64,000 nt of DNA from assembly GCF_000820045.1 (NCBI RefSeq), contig NZ_CDBJ01000079.1, positions 1-64,000 of the forward strand, written 5' to 3'. Both the position numbers and the translations under genes were made by a program. Under the pieces are notes generated by a model that had not been told where the DNA came from, ran no database searches, and saw nothing but the letters and a program-made list of their open reading frames with translations. Below, one piece after another: positions 8,175-19,510 of the stretch. Within the stretch, counting starts at the first letter, position 1. The number at the start of each line of letters is the position of its first letter. The DNA comes from Aeromonas rivuli (GTDB lineage: Bacteria > Pseudomonadota > Gammaproteobacteria > Enterobacterales > Aeromonadaceae).

Positions 8175-8224
8175 ACGCGCGTCTCAAATCCCCCCACACA
8201 TTAAAACTTGGTGAGAAAGGTCAT

Positions 8225-11200
8225 ATGGAAATCTTGCGAGGTGCGCCTGCACTGTCTGAGTTTCGTATCAACAAGTTGCTGCAAAGCTTCGCGCACAGAG
8301 GACTCGAGATAAGCAGTATCTATGCCGAATATGTGCATTTTGCCGAGCTGTCGGCGCCGCTCTCGGATGCGGAGCGAACGACACTGGGACGGTTGCTGCG
8401 CTACGGCCCGACTATCCCCGAACACGCCCCCAGCGGCCAACTCTTCCTCGTTACCCCCCGTCCCGGCACTATCTCCCCCTGGTCTTCCAAAGCAAGCGAC
8501 ATCGCCCATAACTGCGGCCTGACCCAGGTCAAGCGGCTCGAGCGTGGCATTGCCTATTACGTGGAAGGCGAGTTTGATGCGGCCCAGCACGCCGAGATAA
8601 CGGCCCTGCTCCATGATCGCATGATGGAGACAGTGTTCAGCGCCCCCGAGCAGGCGAGCGCCCTCTTTGCCCATCAGGCCCCGCGCCCCTTCACCCAGGT
8701 GGACGTGCTGGGCGGTGGTCGCGCCGCCCTGGCTTCCGCCAACATCGCCCTGGGTCTGGCCCTGGCCGAGGATGAGATTGACTATCTGGTGGAGAACTTC
8801 CAGAAGCTCGGTCGCAACCCCAACGACATCGAACTCTATATGTTTGCCCAGGCGAACTCCGAGCACTGTCGTCACAAGATCTTCAACGCTGACTGGACCA
8901 TAGATGGCGAGCGCCAGCCCAAGTCGCTGTTCAAGATGATCAAGAATACCTTCGAGCAGACCCCGGACTATGTGCTGTCTGCCTACAAAGACAACGCCGC
9001 CGTGATGGAAGGCAGCCAGGGTGGCCGCTTCTTCCCGAGCAGCAAGGGTGAGTATCAGTATCACCAGGAGCGGGTCGACATCCTGATGAAGGTGGAGACC
9101 CACAACCACCCGACCGCCATCTCCCCCTTCCCGGGCGCCGCCACCGGCTCCGGTGGCGAGATCCGCGATGAGGGTGCGACCGGACGCGGCGCCAAGCCCA
9201 AGGCCGGTCTGGTCGGTTTCTCCGTCTCCAACCTGCGCATCCCCGGTTTCGAACAGCCCTGGGAGCAGGATTTCGGCAAGCCGAGCCGCATCGTCAGCGC
9301 CTTCGACATCATGCAGGAGGGGCCGCTGGGCGGCGCCGCCTTCAACAACGAGTTTGGCCGTCCGGCCCTGCTCGGCTACTTCCGTACCTTCGAAGAGCTG
9401 GTGCCGAGCCACAATGGCGTCGAAGTGCGTGGCTACCACAAGCCCATCATGCTGGCCGGCGGCCTTGGCAATATCCGCAGCGAGCATGTGCAAAAAGCGG
9501 AGATCCCGGTGGGCGCGGCCCTGATCGTGCTGGGCGGCCCGGCCATGAACATCGGCCTCGGGGGCGGCGCGGCCTCCTCCATGGCCTCAGGCCAGTCCGC
9601 CGAGGATCTCGACTTTGCCTCGGTACAGCGTGACAACCCCGAGATGGAGCGTCGCTGCCAGGAGGTGATCGATCGCTGCTGGCAGCTCGGTGACGAGAAT
9701 CCCATCGCCTTCATCCACGACGTGGGCGCCGGTGGCCTCTCCAACGCCATGCCTGAATTGGTCAACGACGGTGAGCGCGGTGGTCGTTTCGATTTGCGTG
9801 CCATTTCGAGCGACGAGCCGGGCATGAGCCCGCTGGAGATCTGGTGCAACGAATCCCAGGAGCGCTACGTACTGGCGGTGCCTCAGGAGAAGCTGGCGCT
9901 GTTCAAGGCCCTGTGCGAGCGCGAGCGCGCCCCTTACGCCGTCATCGGTACCGCCACCGCCGAGCCGCATCTCACGCTCTCCGATGCCCATTTTGACAAC
10001 CAGCCCATCGATCTGCCCCTGGACGTGCTGCTCGGCAAGGCGCCCAAGATGCACCGCGATGTGCAGAGCCTGCCCGCCCAGGGCAAGGCCCTGATGCTCG
10101 ATGGCATTACCTTGTCCGATGCCGCCGAGCGGGTATTGCGCCTGCCGACGGTTGCGGAGAAGTCCTTCCTCATCACCATTGGCGATCGCAGCGTGACCGG
10201 TCTGGTCAACCGCGACCAGATGGTCGGCCCCTGGCAGATCCCGGTGGCCGATTGCGCCGTCACCGCCGCCACCTATGACAGCTATCACGGCGAAGCCATG
10301 TCCCTGGGGGAGCGCACCCCGGTGGCGCTGCTCTCCCACGCGGCCTCCGCTCGCATGGCGGTGGCCGAGGCGCTCACCAACCTGGCACCGGCTCACATCG
10401 GCTCCTTGAAGCGGGTCAAACTCTCCGCCAACTGGATGTCTGCCGCCGGTCACCCTGGCGAAGATGCCGGTCTCTATGAGGCGGTCAAGGCGGTGGGTGA
10501 GGAGCTCTGCCCGGCCCTTGGCATCACCATCCCGGTCGGCAAGGACTCCATGTCCATGAAGACCCGCTGGCAGCAAGATGGCGAGGAGCGCAGCGTCACC
10601 TCGCCGCTCTCCCTGCTCATCACCGCCTTCGCGCGGGTCGAGGATGTGCGCAACACCGTCACCCCGCAGCTGCGTACCGATCTCGGCGAGACAGATCTCA
10701 TCCTGATTGACCTTGGCAACGGCAAGCAGCGCCTGGGCGCCTCCGCCCTGGCTCAGGTCTACCGCCAGCTGGGCGACAGCGCGCCGGATCTTGACAATCC
10801 GACTCAGCTCAAGGGTTTCTTCAACGCCATCCAGGCGCTGGTGGCGGATCGCAAGATTGTGGCTTACCACGACAGATCCGACGGTGGCCTGTTCATCACC
10901 CTGACCGAGATGGCCTTCGCCGGTCACTGCGGCCTCGACATCCAGCTCGATCGCGTCGGTGGCGAGCTGTTGCCCGCGCTGTTCAACGAGGAGCTGGGTG
11001 CCGTCATTCAGGTGCGCCGTGCCGACAAGGAAGCCGTCATGACCCTGCTGGCGGGCCATGGCCTGGCCGCCTGCGTCCATGTCATCGGCAGCGTCGACGA
11101 CCAGGACAGCCTGCGGTTCAGCCGCGCCGGGCAAGAGGTCTATCGTGCCAGTCGTACCGCCCTGCGCACCCTCTGGGGTGAGACCAGCTGGCAGATGCAG

Positions 11201-12109
11201 CGCCTGCGGGACAACCCCGAGTGCGCCGATCAGGAGCACGCCGCTCGCCAGGATGCGACCGACCCGGGTCTGCATGCCTCCTTGAGCTTCAATCCGTCCG
11301 AGGATGTGGCTGCGCCCTATATCGCTCGCGGGGTCTCTCCTCGTTTGGCGGTACTGCGCGAGCAGGGGGTCAACTCCCACGTGGAGATGGCCGCCGCTTT
11401 CGATCGTGCCGGTTTTGCTGCCGTGGACGTGCACATGAGCGACATCCTGTCCGGTCGCATCAAGCTGGAAGAGTTCCAGAGTCTGGTGGCCTGTGGCGGC
11501 TTCTCCTACGGCGACGTGCTGGGGGCGGGGGAAGGCTGGGCCAAGTCCATCCTGTTCAACGACGGCGCCCGCGAGCAGTTCCAGCGCTTCTTCGAGCGTG
11601 GCGACACCCTGTCTCTGGGGGTGTGCAACGGTTGCCAGATGATGTCCAACCTGCGTGACCTCATTCCGGGGGCCGATCTGTGGCCGCGCTTCGTGCGCAA
11701 CCGCTCCGAGCGCTTCGAGGCGCGCTTCAGCCTGGTGGAAGTACAGGACTCTCCGTCCGCCTTCTTCGCCGGCATGGCGGGCTCTGTGATGCCCATCGCC
11801 GTCTCCCACGGGGAAGGACGGGTGGAGCTGCGCGATGCCGCTCACCTTGCCGCGTTGCAAGCCAGCGGTCTGGTGGGGCTGCGTTTCGTGGACAACCGCG
11901 GTCAGGTCACCGAGCAGTACCCGGCCAACCCGAACGGGGCACCGGCGGGCATCACTGCGGTCACCACCACGGACGGCCGCGCGACTATCATGATGCCGCA
12001 CCCTGAGCGGGTATTCCGCACCGTGGCGAACTCCTGGCACCCGGACAACTGGGGCGAGGATGGCGCCTGGATGCGGATGTTCAGAAACGCTCGGGTGCGT
12101 CTGGGCTAA
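8225..12109 (+). CDS. purL: Phosphoribosylformylglycinamidine synthase
   Basis: 1294-residue large-type FGAM synthase, the fourth step of de novo purine synthesis. It converts FGAR, glutamine and ATP to FGAM. An N-terminal PurS-like region and a linker are followed by two AIR-synthase-like halves. The landmarks ANSEHCRH and [17 protein letters not shown] are intact. The C-terminal glutaminase domain (about 1040-1294) has its nucleophile at about Cys1134 in GVCNGCQMM, and the catalytic HPERV near the end. Length equals the E. coli enzyme. It stands alone with its own promoter and a terminator shared with nuoN. Confidence 0.97.
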   Translation: MEILRGAPALSEFRINKLLQSFAHRGLEISSIYAEYVHFAELSAPLSDAERTTLGRLLRYGPTIPEHAPSGQLFLVTPRPGTISPWSSKASDIAHNCGLTQVKRLERGIAYYVEGEFDAAQHAEITALLHDRMMETVFSAPEQASALFAHQAPRPFTQVDVLGGGRAALASANIALGLALAEDEIDYLVENFQKLGRNPNDIELYMFAQANSEHCRHKIFNADWTIDGERQPKSLFKMIKNTFEQTPDYVLSAYKDNAAVMEGSQGGRFFPSSKGEYQYHQERVDILMKVETHNHPTAISPFPGAATGSGGEIRDEGATGRGAKPKAGLVGFSVSNLRIPGFEQPWEQDFGKPSRIVSAFDIMQEGPLGGAAFNNEFGRPALLGYFRTFEELVPSHNGVEVRGYHKPIMLAGGLGNIRSEHVQKAEIPVGAALIVLGGPAMNIGLGGGAASSMASGQSAEDLDFASVQRDNPEMERRCQEVIDRCWQLGDENPIAFIHDVGAGGLSNAMPELVNDGERGGRFDLRAISSDEPGMSPLEIWCNESQERYVLAVPQEKLALFKALCERERAPYAVIGTATAEPHLTLSDAHFDNQPIDLPLDVLLGKAPKMHRDVQSLPAQGKALMLDGITLSDAAERVLRLPTVAEKSFLITIGDRSVTGLVNRDQMVGPWQIPVADCAVTAATYDSYHGEAMSLGERTPVALLSHAASARMAVAEALTNLAPAHIGSLKRVKLSANWMSAAGHPGEDAGLYEAVKAVGEELCPALGITIPVGKDSMSMKTRWQQDGEERSVTSPLSLLITAFARVEDVRNTVTPQLRTDLGETDLILIDLGNGKQRLGASALAQVYRQLGDSAPDLDNPTQLKGFFNAIQALVADRKIVAYHDRSDGGLFITLTEMAFAGHCGLDIQLDRVGGELLPALFNEELGAVIQVRRADKEAVMTLLAGHGLAACVHVIGSVDDQDSLRFSRAGQEVYRASRTALRTLWGETSWQMQRLRDNPECADQEHAARQDATDPGLHASLSFNPSEDVAAPYIARGVSPRLAVLREQGVNSHVEMAAAFDRAGFAAVDVHMSDILSGRIKLEEFQSLVACGGFSYGDVLGAGEGWAKSILFNDGAREQFQRFFERGDTLSLGVCNGCQMMSNLRDLIPGADLWPRFVRNRSERFEARFSLVEVQDSPSAFFAGMAGSVMPIAVSHGEGRVELRDAAHLAALQASGLVGLRFVDNRGQVTEQYPANPNGAPAGITAVTTTDGRATIMMPHPERVFRTVANSWHPDNWGEDGAWMRMFRNARVRLG

Positions 12110-12134
12110 TCCCGCCAGATACTCTGCAGCAATG

Positions 12135-12160
12135 AAAAACCGGCCAACTGGCCGGTTTTT
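12135..12160. terminator. Bidirectional terminator between purL and nuoN
   Basis: AAAAACCGGCC (12135-12145) pairs with GGCCGGTTTTT (12150-12160) around an AACT loop. T runs on both strands let it end both purL and the nuo operon. Confidence 0.85.
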
Positions 12161-12180
12161 TTATCGCTGGGGGGAGCGGG

Positions 12181-13644
12181 TTAGTGGAGTACCAGGTGCT
12201 GGAAGCCCTGCACCAGGCTGATGACCGGCTGGGGATAGATCCCCATGGCCAAGACGATGATGGCGGAGAGCAGCACCACCAGCCCGCCGGAGGAGAAGGC
12301 CCAGTCGGCCTTGGCATCGCGCAGCTGCATGCCGGGTTCGCGCAGGTAGAGGGTGACCATGACTCTCAGGTAGTAGTAGAGCCCCAGGGCGCTGCCGAGC
12401 ACTATGGCGCCGCAGAGCCACCAGAGTTGCGCCTCGACCGTCACCCCGATGAGGTAGAACTTGCCGATGAAGCCCAGCGTCATGGGGATACCCGCCAGGG
12501 AGAGCATCATCACCGTCATGACGGCGGTCAGGTAGGGGCGTTTCCAGAACAGGCCGCGATAGCTGTGCAGGGAGTCCGCATCCTTGCCGCGATAGGGGCT
12601 GGACATCATGCTGATGACGCCGAAGGCCCCCAGGCTGGTGAAGAGGTACATCAGCAGGTAGACACCGGCCGCTTCCACCGGCATCTGGCCGAGGCGGCTC
12701 GCCACCACCACCGCCAGCAGGTAGCCGAAGTGGGAGATGGAGGAGTAACCCATCATCCGCTTGATGTTGGTCTGGATCAGCGCCAAGAGGTTGCCGACCA
12801 CGATGGAGATGACCGCCATGGCCGCCAGCAGCCAGTGGATCATGGGATCCGAGGTGGCCGGCACCGCCAGGTAGAAGCGCAGCAGCACGCAAAACACGGC
12901 TATCTTGCTGACGGTGGCGAGGAAGGTGGCCACAGGTGCCGGGGCGCCCTCGTACACGTCCGGGGTCCAGAGGTGGAAGGGGGCGAGGGACAACTTGAAC
13001 GCAAAGCCCACCAGCATCAGGCCAAAGCCCCCCATCAGCAGTGGCTGGTGAGCCGGGCTCTGGGCCAGGGTCAGACCGAGATCGCTGAAGCTCAGGCTGC
13101 CCGCCTGGGCATAGAGCAACGCCATGCCGAACAGCAGGAAGGCGGTAGCGGCGGCGGAGAGCACCATGTACTTGATGCTGGCCTCCAGGGAATGGCGCTC
13201 GCGGTAGGCATAACCCACCAGACCGAACATGGGCAGGGTCAGCATCTCGATCCCGATAAACAGTGACGCGAGATGGCGGGAACCCGCCAGCACCAGGCCA
13301 CCGGCGGTGGCGATCAGCAGCAGCAGGTAGAACTCTTCCCGGTTGTCCGGGTAGCCCTTGAGCCAGGAGCGACCGAAGGTACAGGTGGCCAGGGCGCCGA
13401 TGAGCACCAGCCCCATGTAGAAGACCGCGTAGCTGTCCACTTGCAGCAGGGGAGTGACCCCCTGATCCCCCTGGGCCATGACGATGGCTAAGGAGAAGAG
13501 CGCCAGGTTGAGGCCTGTGATGGTCACCACGAAGGCGGTGTCATCGCAGCGCTTCCAGGCGATGGCGAGCATCAGGGCGACCATGGCCCCCGTGGTCAGC
13601 AACAGGGGCAGCAGGGCCAATAGTTGGGCGGCGGTAAACGTCAT
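12181..13644 (-). CDS. nuoN: NADH-quinone oxidoreductase subunit N
   Basis: 487-residue antiporter-like membrane subunit of complex I with about 14 helices, one of three proton-pumping modules in the membrane arm. The Mrp-type core region includes [15 protein letters not shown] and [14 protein letters not shown], where the conserved glutamate and lysine of the half-channels lie. It is the last gene of the nuo operon, followed by a bidirectional terminator. The 49-base gap to nuoM is one of the wider ones in the operon. Size and order match E. coli. Confidence 0.97.
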   Translation of the reverse strand: MTFTAAQLLALLPLLLTTGAMVALMLAIAWKRCDDTAFVVTITGLNLALFSLAIVMAQGDQGVTPLLQVDSYAVFYMGLVLIGALATCTFGRSWLKGYPDNREEFYLLLLIATAGGLVLAGSRHLASLFIGIEMLTLPMFGLVGYAYRERHSLEASIKYMVLSAAATAFLLFGMALLYAQAGSLSFSDLGLTLAQSPAHQPLLMGGFGLMLVGFAFKLSLAPFHLWTPDVYEGAPAPVATFLATVSKIAVFCVLLRFYLAVPATSDPMIHWLLAAMAVISIVVGNLLALIQTNIKRMMGYSSISHFGYLLAVVVASRLGQMPVEAAGVYLLMYLFTSLGAFGVISMMSSPYRGKDADSLHSYRGLFWKRPYLTAVMTVMMLSLAGIPMTLGFIGKFYLIGVTVEAQLWWLCGAIVLGSALGLYYYLRVMVTLYLREPGMQLRDAKADWAFSSGGLVVLLSAIIVLAMGIYPQPVISLVQGFQHLVLH

Positions 13645-13693
13645 GACAAGGCTCCCGGCGTGGACAAGGAAAGGGAGAGAGAAACAGAGGGCA

Positions 13694-15211
13694 TCATTGC
13701 AGTGCTCCTGTGGCTGGCAGCGCGTACCAGTGCAGCACGCTCAGCAGGCTGCTGCTGGCGGTGTCGAGCACGGGTTGCGGGTAGAGACCGAGCAGCACCA
13801 GCAGACCGGCTATGGTCAGCATCATGGCCAGCTCCCGTCTGTCCAGGCCCTTGAGGACGCTCTCGTCCTTGGGAGCTCCGAAGCAGGCGCGCTGCAGCAT
13901 GATGAGGGAGTAGACCGAGGCCAGCACCAGGCCGAAGGTGGCGATGATGGTGATGATGGGGGCCACCTGGAAGCTGCCGATGAGGATCAGGAACTCGCCG
14001 ACGAAGTTGCCGGTGCCCGGCATGCCAAGGGAGGCCACCGAGAAGAACAGCATGACGCCGGGCAGGTAACGCAGCCGACCCCAGAGGCCGCCCATCAGGC
14101 GCAAGTCCCGGGTGTGCAGGCGCTCGTAGAGCTGGCCACACAGGATGAAGAGGCCGGCGGCGGAGAGGCCGTGGGCGATCATCTGCACCACGGCGCCCTG
14201 CAGCGCCAGCTCGCTACCGGAGTAGATGGCGATCATCACGAAACCCATGTGGGAGATGCTGGTGTAGGCCACCAGCCGCTTGATGTCTGTCTGGGCGAAC
14301 GCCAGCAGGGCGCCGTAGACGATGCCGAACAGGCCAAGGAGCATGGCGTAGGGGGCGAACTGGGCGGAGGCCTCCGGGAACAGCGGCAGGGTGAAGCGCA
14401 GCAGGCCGTAGGCGGCGGTCTTCAGCAAGATGCCCGCCAGATCCACGGAACCTGCGGTCGGTGCCTGACTATGGGCGTCCGGCAACCAGCCATGGAGCGG
14501 CACCAGCGGCATCTTGACCGCGAAGGCGATGAAGAAGCCCAGCATCAGCAGCCACTGTACGCCAATGCTCATCGGGGTGTTGAGCAGGTCGAGGTAGTTG
14601 AAGGTAAAGACGCCGGTGGCGGCGTGGTGAGTCAGTACCAGCCCCAGGATGGCCACCAGCATGATGAGGCCGCTGGCCTGGGTGTAGATGAAGAACTTGG
14701 TGGCCGCGTTGATCCGGGATTTACCGTCGGTAACCGAATGGCCCCAGAGCGCGATCAGGAAGTACATGGGAACCAGCATCATCTCCCAGAAGAAGAAGAA
14801 GAGGAACAGGTCCACCGCCATGAAGACGCCGAGCACGCCCCCCAGGATCCACAGCAGGTTGAGGTGGAAGAAGCCGATGCGCTGCACGATTTCTTTCCAG
14901 GAGCAGAGGATGGCCAGCACGCCGATGAAGCTGGTGAGCATCACCATCAGGAGCGACAAGCCGTCTACCGCCAGGTGCAATGAGATGCCGAAGCGGGGGA
15001 TCCAGGGTTGCTGCCACTCGGCCGCCCAGACGGGGAGGCCGGGGCTGGCGAGGGAGAAGTCACCGCCGAGCCAGATGGCACCGGAGAGCACCAGGCAGGC
15101 GCTCATGGAGAGCAGGGCTACCCAGCGAACGAATTGTCCGCCGAGCCGCTCCATCTGCCAGCAGAGCAAGCCGCCGATAAAAGGAATTAACAAGATCCAG
15201 AGTAAGGTCAC
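13694..15211 (-). CDS. nuoM: NADH-quinone oxidoreductase subunit M
   Basis: 505-residue antiporter-like subunit in the middle of the complex I membrane arm, with about 14 transmembrane helices. Family motifs include the [20 protein letters not shown] segment with its essential glutamate, and [17 protein letters not shown]. It works with NuoL and NuoN to couple quinone reduction to proton export. It is followed by nuoN and preceded by nuoL after a 68-base gap that holds a GC-rich hairpin. Confidence 0.97.
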   Translation of the reverse strand: MTLLWILLIPFIGGLLCWQMERLGGQFVRWVALLSMSACLVLSGAIWLGGDFSLASPGLPVWAAEWQQPWIPRFGISLHLAVDGLSLLMVMLTSFIGVLAILCSWKEIVQRIGFFHLNLLWILGGVLGVFMAVDLFLFFFFWEMMLVPMYFLIALWGHSVTDGKSRINAATKFFIYTQASGLIMLVAILGLVLTHHAATGVFTFNYLDLLNTPMSIGVQWLLMLGFFIAFAVKMPLVPLHGWLPDAHSQAPTAGSVDLAGILLKTAAYGLLRFTLPLFPEASAQFAPYAMLLGLFGIVYGALLAFAQTDIKRLVAYTSISHMGFVMIAIYSGSELALQGAVVQMIAHGLSAAGLFILCGQLYERLHTRDLRLMGGLWGRLRYLPGVMLFFSVASLGMPGTGNFVGEFLILIGSFQVAPIITIIATFGLVLASVYSLIMLQRACFGAPKDESVLKGLDRRELAMMLTIAGLLVLLGLYPQPVLDTASSSLLSVLHWYALPATGALQ

Positions 15212-15240
15212 GATATCAGCTCTCGTCTAGGTTCTAGTCG

Positions 15241-15259
15241 GGCAGGCCCCGGGCCTGCC
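15241..15259 (-). other. GC-rich hairpin between nuoL and nuoM
   Basis: GGCAGGCCC and GGGCCTGCC form an almost gapless inverted repeat in the 68-base nuoL-nuoM spacer. It has no T run, so it is more likely an mRNA-stabilising or processing structure than a terminator. Confidence 0.4.
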
Positions 15260-15279
15260 ACACATATTGGGCTCATGGA

Positions 15280-17127
15280 TCAGCCGAGCAGCAGCAGCGC
15301 CAGGATCAGGACGGCGCCCATCCCCATGGAGGCTGCGTACCAGCGCAACTTGCCGGACACCGTCCAGGCCAGCATCTGATGACCGCTGTGTGCCAGTACG
15401 GCGGGCAGGTTCATCATCCGATCCAGCGGGTCCTTGCCAAGCAAGCGGGTCGCCAGCAGGTAGGGCTTGACCCAGATCCAGTCATACAACCAGTCAAAGC
15501 CCCAGGCGTTGAACCAGAGGGTGCTGAGCGCGCGGCCAGGAGCACTATTTGCGATGCTTTTTGCCAGACGACGTTCGCCAAGGAACAGGAAAGCAGCGAG
15601 CGCGATACCTGCCACGGCGATGAGGCCGGAGAGGATCTCGAGGCTGTGGCGTCCCTCTTCGATATGATCCCCGGGGCCTGCCGGCAGTACTCCGGCGAGC
15701 GGCGGCACTATCAGGGCACCCACCGCGGTGGAGAGCACCAGCAGCACCAGCAGCGGCAGCTTGTGCGCTAGGCCGTGACCGGCATGGGCCTCGGTTTGCG
15801 GCTTGCCGTGGAAGGCGATGAAGATGAGGCGGAAGGTGTAGAGGGAGGTCAGGAAGGCCCCCACCAGACCGGCCCACAGCAGGGCGCTCTGGCCACTGGC
15901 CTGCACCTGCCAGAGGATGGCGTCCTTACTGTAGAAACCGGCGGTGACCAGCGGCAACGCGGCCAGGGCCGAGCCCCCCACCAGGAAGCAGGCATAGACC
16001 AGGGGCAGGCTCTTGCGCAGGCCCCCCATCTTGAAGATGTTCTGCTCGTGGTGGCAGGCGATGATCACCGCACCAGAGGAGAGGAACAACAGCGCCTTGA
16101 AGAAGGCGTGGGTCATCAGGTGGAAGATGGCCCCTTCCCAGGCGCCGACCCCTAAGCCTAAGAACATGTAGCCTATCTGGCTCATGGTGGAGTAAGCCAA
16201 AATCCGCTTGATGTCGGTCTGTACCAGGGCGGCAAAGCCCGCCAGCACTAGTGTGATGGCACCGACCAGGGCCACCAGATGGAGGATTTCCGGGGCAAGC
16301 AGGAAGAGGCCGTGGGTGCGGGCGATGAGGTAGACACCGGCGGTCACCATGGTGGCCGCGTGGATCAGTGCCGAGACCGGGGTCGGGCCCGCCATGGCGT
16401 CTGCCAGCCAGGTCTGCAGGGGCAGCTGGGCGGATTTACCGACAGCGCCACCGAGCAGCATCAGGCAGGCGAACGACAGGGCAGGGGAGCCCTCGGCAAA
16501 CATCGCCGGGGCGCGCACCAGCAGCTCGTGGATGTTGAGGGTGCCGAGCTCGCGGTAGAGCACGAAGAGCCCGATGGCGAGGAAGACGTCGCCGACCCGG
16601 GTCACCACGAAGGCCTTGAGGGCCGCCGCCCCATTGGCCGGGTTGCGGTAGTAGAAGCCGATCAGCAGGTAGCTGCACAGCCCCACCCCTTCCCAGCCGA
16701 GGTAGACGAACAGCAGATCATCGGCCAGCACCAGGAACACCATGCTGGCGATGAAGAGGTTGGTGTAGGTGAAGAAGCGGGAATACCCCTCTTCTCCGCG
16801 CATGTACCAGGAGGCGAACAGGTGGATGAAGAAACCCACCCCTGTCACTACCCCCAGCATGGTCAGCGACAGCCCATCCAGTGCAAGACGGAAGGTGGGC
16901 TGGAATTCACCCACCGACATCCACTGCCACAGGGTCTGGGTATAGACGCCGCCCTCTGGCACGTTGCCGAGAAAATCGATGCCAACCCAGATTGTGGTCA
17001 GGGCCGACAGACCGATGCTGCCGACACCGATCAGTGCCGAGCTGCGCTCACCGAAGCGGCCGATGGAGAAGGCCAGCACCAGCCATCCCAGCAGGGGGAA
17101 TAGGAAAGTCAGGAATAAGAGGCTCAT
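15280..17127 (-). CDS. nuoL: NADH-quinone oxidoreductase subunit L
   Basis: 615-residue subunit at the far end of the complex I membrane arm. It has the antiporter-like helix bundle plus the long C-terminal lateral helix that braces the arm. Motifs include [18 protein letters not shown], with its conserved glutamate, and [17 protein letters not shown]. The start overlaps the end of nuoK by four bases, implying coupled translation. Length equals the E. coli protein. Confidence 0.97.
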   Translation of the reverse strand: MSLLFLTFLFPLLGWLVLAFSIGRFGERSSALIGVGSIGLSALTTIWVGIDFLGNVPEGGVYTQTLWQWMSVGEFQPTFRLALDGLSLTMLGVVTGVGFFIHLFASWYMRGEEGYSRFFTYTNLFIASMVFLVLADDLLFVYLGWEGVGLCSYLLIGFYYRNPANGAAALKAFVVTRVGDVFLAIGLFVLYRELGTLNIHELLVRAPAMFAEGSPALSFACLMLLGGAVGKSAQLPLQTWLADAMAGPTPVSALIHAATMVTAGVYLIARTHGLFLLAPEILHLVALVGAITLVLAGFAALVQTDIKRILAYSTMSQIGYMFLGLGVGAWEGAIFHLMTHAFFKALLFLSSGAVIIACHHEQNIFKMGGLRKSLPLVYACFLVGGSALAALPLVTAGFYSKDAILWQVQASGQSALLWAGLVGAFLTSLYTFRLIFIAFHGKPQTEAHAGHGLAHKLPLLVLLVLSTAVGALIVPPLAGVLPAGPGDHIEEGRHSLEILSGLIAVAGIALAAFLFLGERRLAKSIANSAPGRALSTLWFNAWGFDWLYDWIWVKPYLLATRLLGKDPLDRMMNLPAVLAHSGHQMLAWTVSGKLRWYAASMGMGAVLILALLLLG

Positions 17128-17432
17128 CCGCGCATCTCGCTCACAGTGTCCACGTTCAGGGTGTGGTAACGACGATAGAGCAGCAGTAACAGGGCGAGGC
17201 CGATACTGGCCTCCGCTGCCGCCAGAGAAATCACCAGTATGTACATGATCTGGCCGTCGGCCTGGGCCCAGCGGCTACCCGCCACCACGAACGCCAGGGC
17301 GGACGCATTCATCATGATCTCGATACTCATGAGGATAAACAGCAGGTTGCGGCGGATCAGCAGACCGCACAAACCGATGCAGAACAGAATTGCCGCGAGC
17401 AGCAAGCCGTGCTCCATGGGGATACCACTCAT
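17124..17432 (-). CDS. nuoK: NADH-quinone oxidoreductase subunit K
   Basis: 102-residue subunit with three transmembrane helices, homologous to MrpC. The conserved glutamates of the proton pathway are in [13 protein letters not shown] (helix 2) and [12 protein letters not shown] (helix 3). It is packed tightly, overlapping nuoJ and nuoL by four bases each. The product starts [17 protein letters not shown]; the inner Met would also match the usual 100-residue length. Confidence 0.96.
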   Translation of the reverse strand: MSGIPMEHGLLLAAILFCIGLCGLLIRRNLLFILMSIEIMMNASALAFVVAGSRWAQADGQIMYILVISLAAAEASIGLALLLLLYRRYHTLNVDTVSEMRG

Positions 17433-17980
17433 TGCTGACCTCCTTCCTGGGATGGGCGAGCGGTGGGTTTGGGGACGGAAAGCACTTCCCCGCTCTTGTC
17501 TTCACGGCCAAGGTGATAGGCGGTCACCAGACCTGCCAGCAGCAGGATGGAGGCGAGCTCCACCGCCAGCACATAGGGGCCGAACAGGGCGATGCCGACC
17601 TCTTTTGCACTGACGTCGGTCTGCCCGAGCTCACCGCCGGTGACCCCGAGAATGCCGTAGGCCAGGAAGCCGAGCAGGATGAGGGAGAGCAGGGCAGGCC
17701 CACCCCAGGTCATGGGGGTGAGCCAGTTGCGCTCCTGATCCTGGGCGCTCCCTAAGTTCAGCATCATCACCACGAACACGAACAGCACCATGATGGCGCC
17801 GGCGTAGACGATCACCTGCAGGGCGCCTGCGAAGGAGGCTCCCAGGCAGAAGAAGATCATGGCCACGGCGATGAGCGAAATGATGAGATTGAGCAGCGCA
17901 TGCATGGGGTTGCTGGTGCTGATGACCCGCAGCGTGCTGTAAACGGCGACCAGGGCCGCGGCATAAAATGCCAGTTCCAT
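17429..17980 (-). CDS. nuoJ: NADH-quinone oxidoreductase subunit J
   Basis: 183-residue membrane subunit with five predicted helices in the linking part of complex I. The conserved helix-3 segment [19 protein letters not shown], important for coupling quinone chemistry to proton movement, is present. The C-terminus is polar and rich in Ser and Thr. It overlaps nuoK by four bases and follows nuoI after nine. Confidence 0.96.
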   Translation of the reverse strand: MELAFYAAALVAVYSTLRVISTSNPMHALLNLIISLIAVAMIFFCLGASFAGALQVIVYAGAIMVLFVFVVMMLNLGSAQDQERNWLTPMTWGGPALLSLILLGFLAYGILGVTGGELGQTDVSAKEVGIALFGPYVLAVELASILLLAGLVTAYHLGREDKSGEVLSVPKPTARPSQEGGQQ

Positions 17981-17989
17981 GATTGACTC

Positions 17990-18532
17990 CTAGGGCAGCA
18001 GGCTCTTGACATCGATGGGCTTGGCTTCGTTCTCGGCATCCCCTTTGGGCTTGCCGTCGATGGCCATCCCGCTCATGCGGTAGAAGTTGTAGTCCGGGTA
18101 TTTGCCGGGGCCGCTGATCAGCAAGTCTTCCTTCTCGTACACCAGATCCTGGCGGCGATACTCACCCATCTCGAAATCCGGCGTCAGCTGGATGGCGGTG
18201 GTGGGGCAGGCCTCTTCACACAGACCGCAGAAGATGCAGCGGGAGAAGTTGATGCGGAAGAACTCCGGGTACCAGCGACCGTCGTCCCGCTCCGCTTTTT
18301 GCAGGGAGATGCAGCCGACCGGGCAGGCCACGGCGCACAGGTTGCACGCCACGCAGCGCTCGTCACCGTCCGGATCCCGGGTCAACACGATGCGACCGCG
18401 AAAACGGGGCGCGGCATAGACCTGCTGCTCCGGGTAGCTCAGGGTTTCGCGGGGGCGCCAGGCATGGGAGAAAACCATCCCCAGGCTGCGTAACTGGGTG
18501 CCAACACCCTTGATAATGCTAGTAATTTTCAT
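17990..18532 (-). CDS. nuoI: NADH-quinone oxidoreductase subunit I
   Basis: 180-residue ferredoxin-like subunit carrying iron-sulfur clusters N6a and N6b of the peripheral arm. Two intact 4Fe-4S motifs are visible, [15 protein letters not shown] and [15 protein letters not shown]. It passes electrons from NuoG towards NuoB. It lies nine bases from both nuoH and nuoJ. Confidence 0.97.
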   Translation of the reverse strand: MKITSIIKGVGTQLRSLGMVFSHAWRPRETLSYPEQQVYAAPRFRGRIVLTRDPDGDERCVACNLCAVACPVGCISLQKAERDDGRWYPEFFRINFSRCIFCGLCEEACPTTAIQLTPDFEMGEYRRQDLVYEKEDLLISGPGKYPDYNFYRMSGMAIDGKPKGDAENEAKPIDVKSLLP

Positions 18533-18541
18533 AGTCGTGCC

Positions 18542-19510
18542 TCACTGCACATTTATCAGCACTACGGCGCCGGTTACCAGCATGTTGAGCAAGGTAAGCG
18601 GTAAGCAGACTTTCCAGCCAAAGGACATCACCTGGTCAAAGCGCGGGCGGGGCAGGGAGGCCCGCAGCAGGATGAAGAACACCATGAAACAGGCGGTCTT
18701 CAGGGCAAACCAGATGAAGGGCGGCAACCAGGGGCCGTGCCAGCCACCGAAGAAGAGGGTCACGATGAGGGAGGAGATCAGCACTATGCCGATGTACTCG
18801 CCCACGAAGAACAGACCCCACTTCATACCCGCGTATTCGATGTGATAGCCGTCGGCGAGCTCCTGCTCGGCCTCCGGCTGGTCAAACGGGTGACGGTGGG
18901 TGACGGCAACCCCGGCAAACAGGAAGGTGATGAAGCCCAGGAACTGGGGGATCACGTTCCACAATCCGGCTTGCGCCTCCACGATCTCCCGCAGGTTGAA
19001 GCTGCCGGTCTGGATGACGATCCCCATCAGGGAGAGGCCGAGGAACACCTCGTAGGAGAGGGTCTGGGCCGAGGCGCGCAGGCTGCCGAGCAGGGAGTAC
19101 TTGTTGTTGCTCGACCAGCCGGCAAAGAGCACGGCGTAGACCGCCAGCCCTGCTATGGCCAGGATGTAGAGCAGCCCCACGTTGAGATCCGCCACGCCCC
19201 AGGTGGGGGTGATGGGCACCACCGCAAACGCCAGGATGAAGGCGGTAAAGGCGATGATGGGGGCCAGCACGAAGATCCGGCGATCCGCGAACGGCGGGAT
19301 CCAGTCCTCCTTGAAGAACATCTTGACCATGTCGGCCGCCAGTTGCAGCAGGCCGAAGGGGCCCACCCGGTTGGGGCCGTACCTGTCTTGCCAGAGCGCC
19401 AGCAGACGGCGCTCGATGAAGCTCATGAAGGCGCCAGCCCCCACAATCCCCACCAGCACGATCAAGGCTTTGCCTACCTCCAGCAACAGATCGATCAGCT
19501 CATTGCTCAT
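18542..19510 (-). CDS. nuoH: NADH-quinone oxidoreductase subunit H
   Basis: 322-residue membrane subunit with eight helices that forms much of the quinone-binding chamber. Landmarks include [19 protein letters not shown] near the N-terminus and the conserved acidic loop [17 protein letters not shown], where charge couples quinone reduction to proton transfer. It overlaps nuoG by four bases. Confidence 0.97.
   Translation of the reverse strand: MSNELIDLLLEVGKALIVLVGIVGAGAFMSFIERRLLALWQDRYGPNRVGPFGLLQLAADMVKMFFKEDWIPPFADRRIFVLAPIIAFTAFILAFAVVPITPTWGVADLNVGLLYILAIAGLAVYAVLFAGWSSNNKYSLLGSLRASAQTLSYEVFLGLSLMGIVIQTGSFNLREIVEAQAGLWNVIPQFLGFITFLFAGVAVTHRHPFDQPEAEQELADGYHIEYAGMKWGLFFVGEYIGIVLISSLIVTLFFGGWHGPWLPPFIWFALKTACFMVFFILLRASLPRPRFDQVMSFGWKVCLPLTLLNMLVTGAVVLINVQ

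Noticed and set aside
9587-12040. Long open frame on the strand opposite purL
   Set aside because: It is antisense to a certain gene, has low-complexity His/Gly/Gln-rich translation and no ribosome-binding site. Long antisense frames are expected at this GC content; similar ones opposite nuoG, btuC, aroH and mltF were dropped for the same reason.
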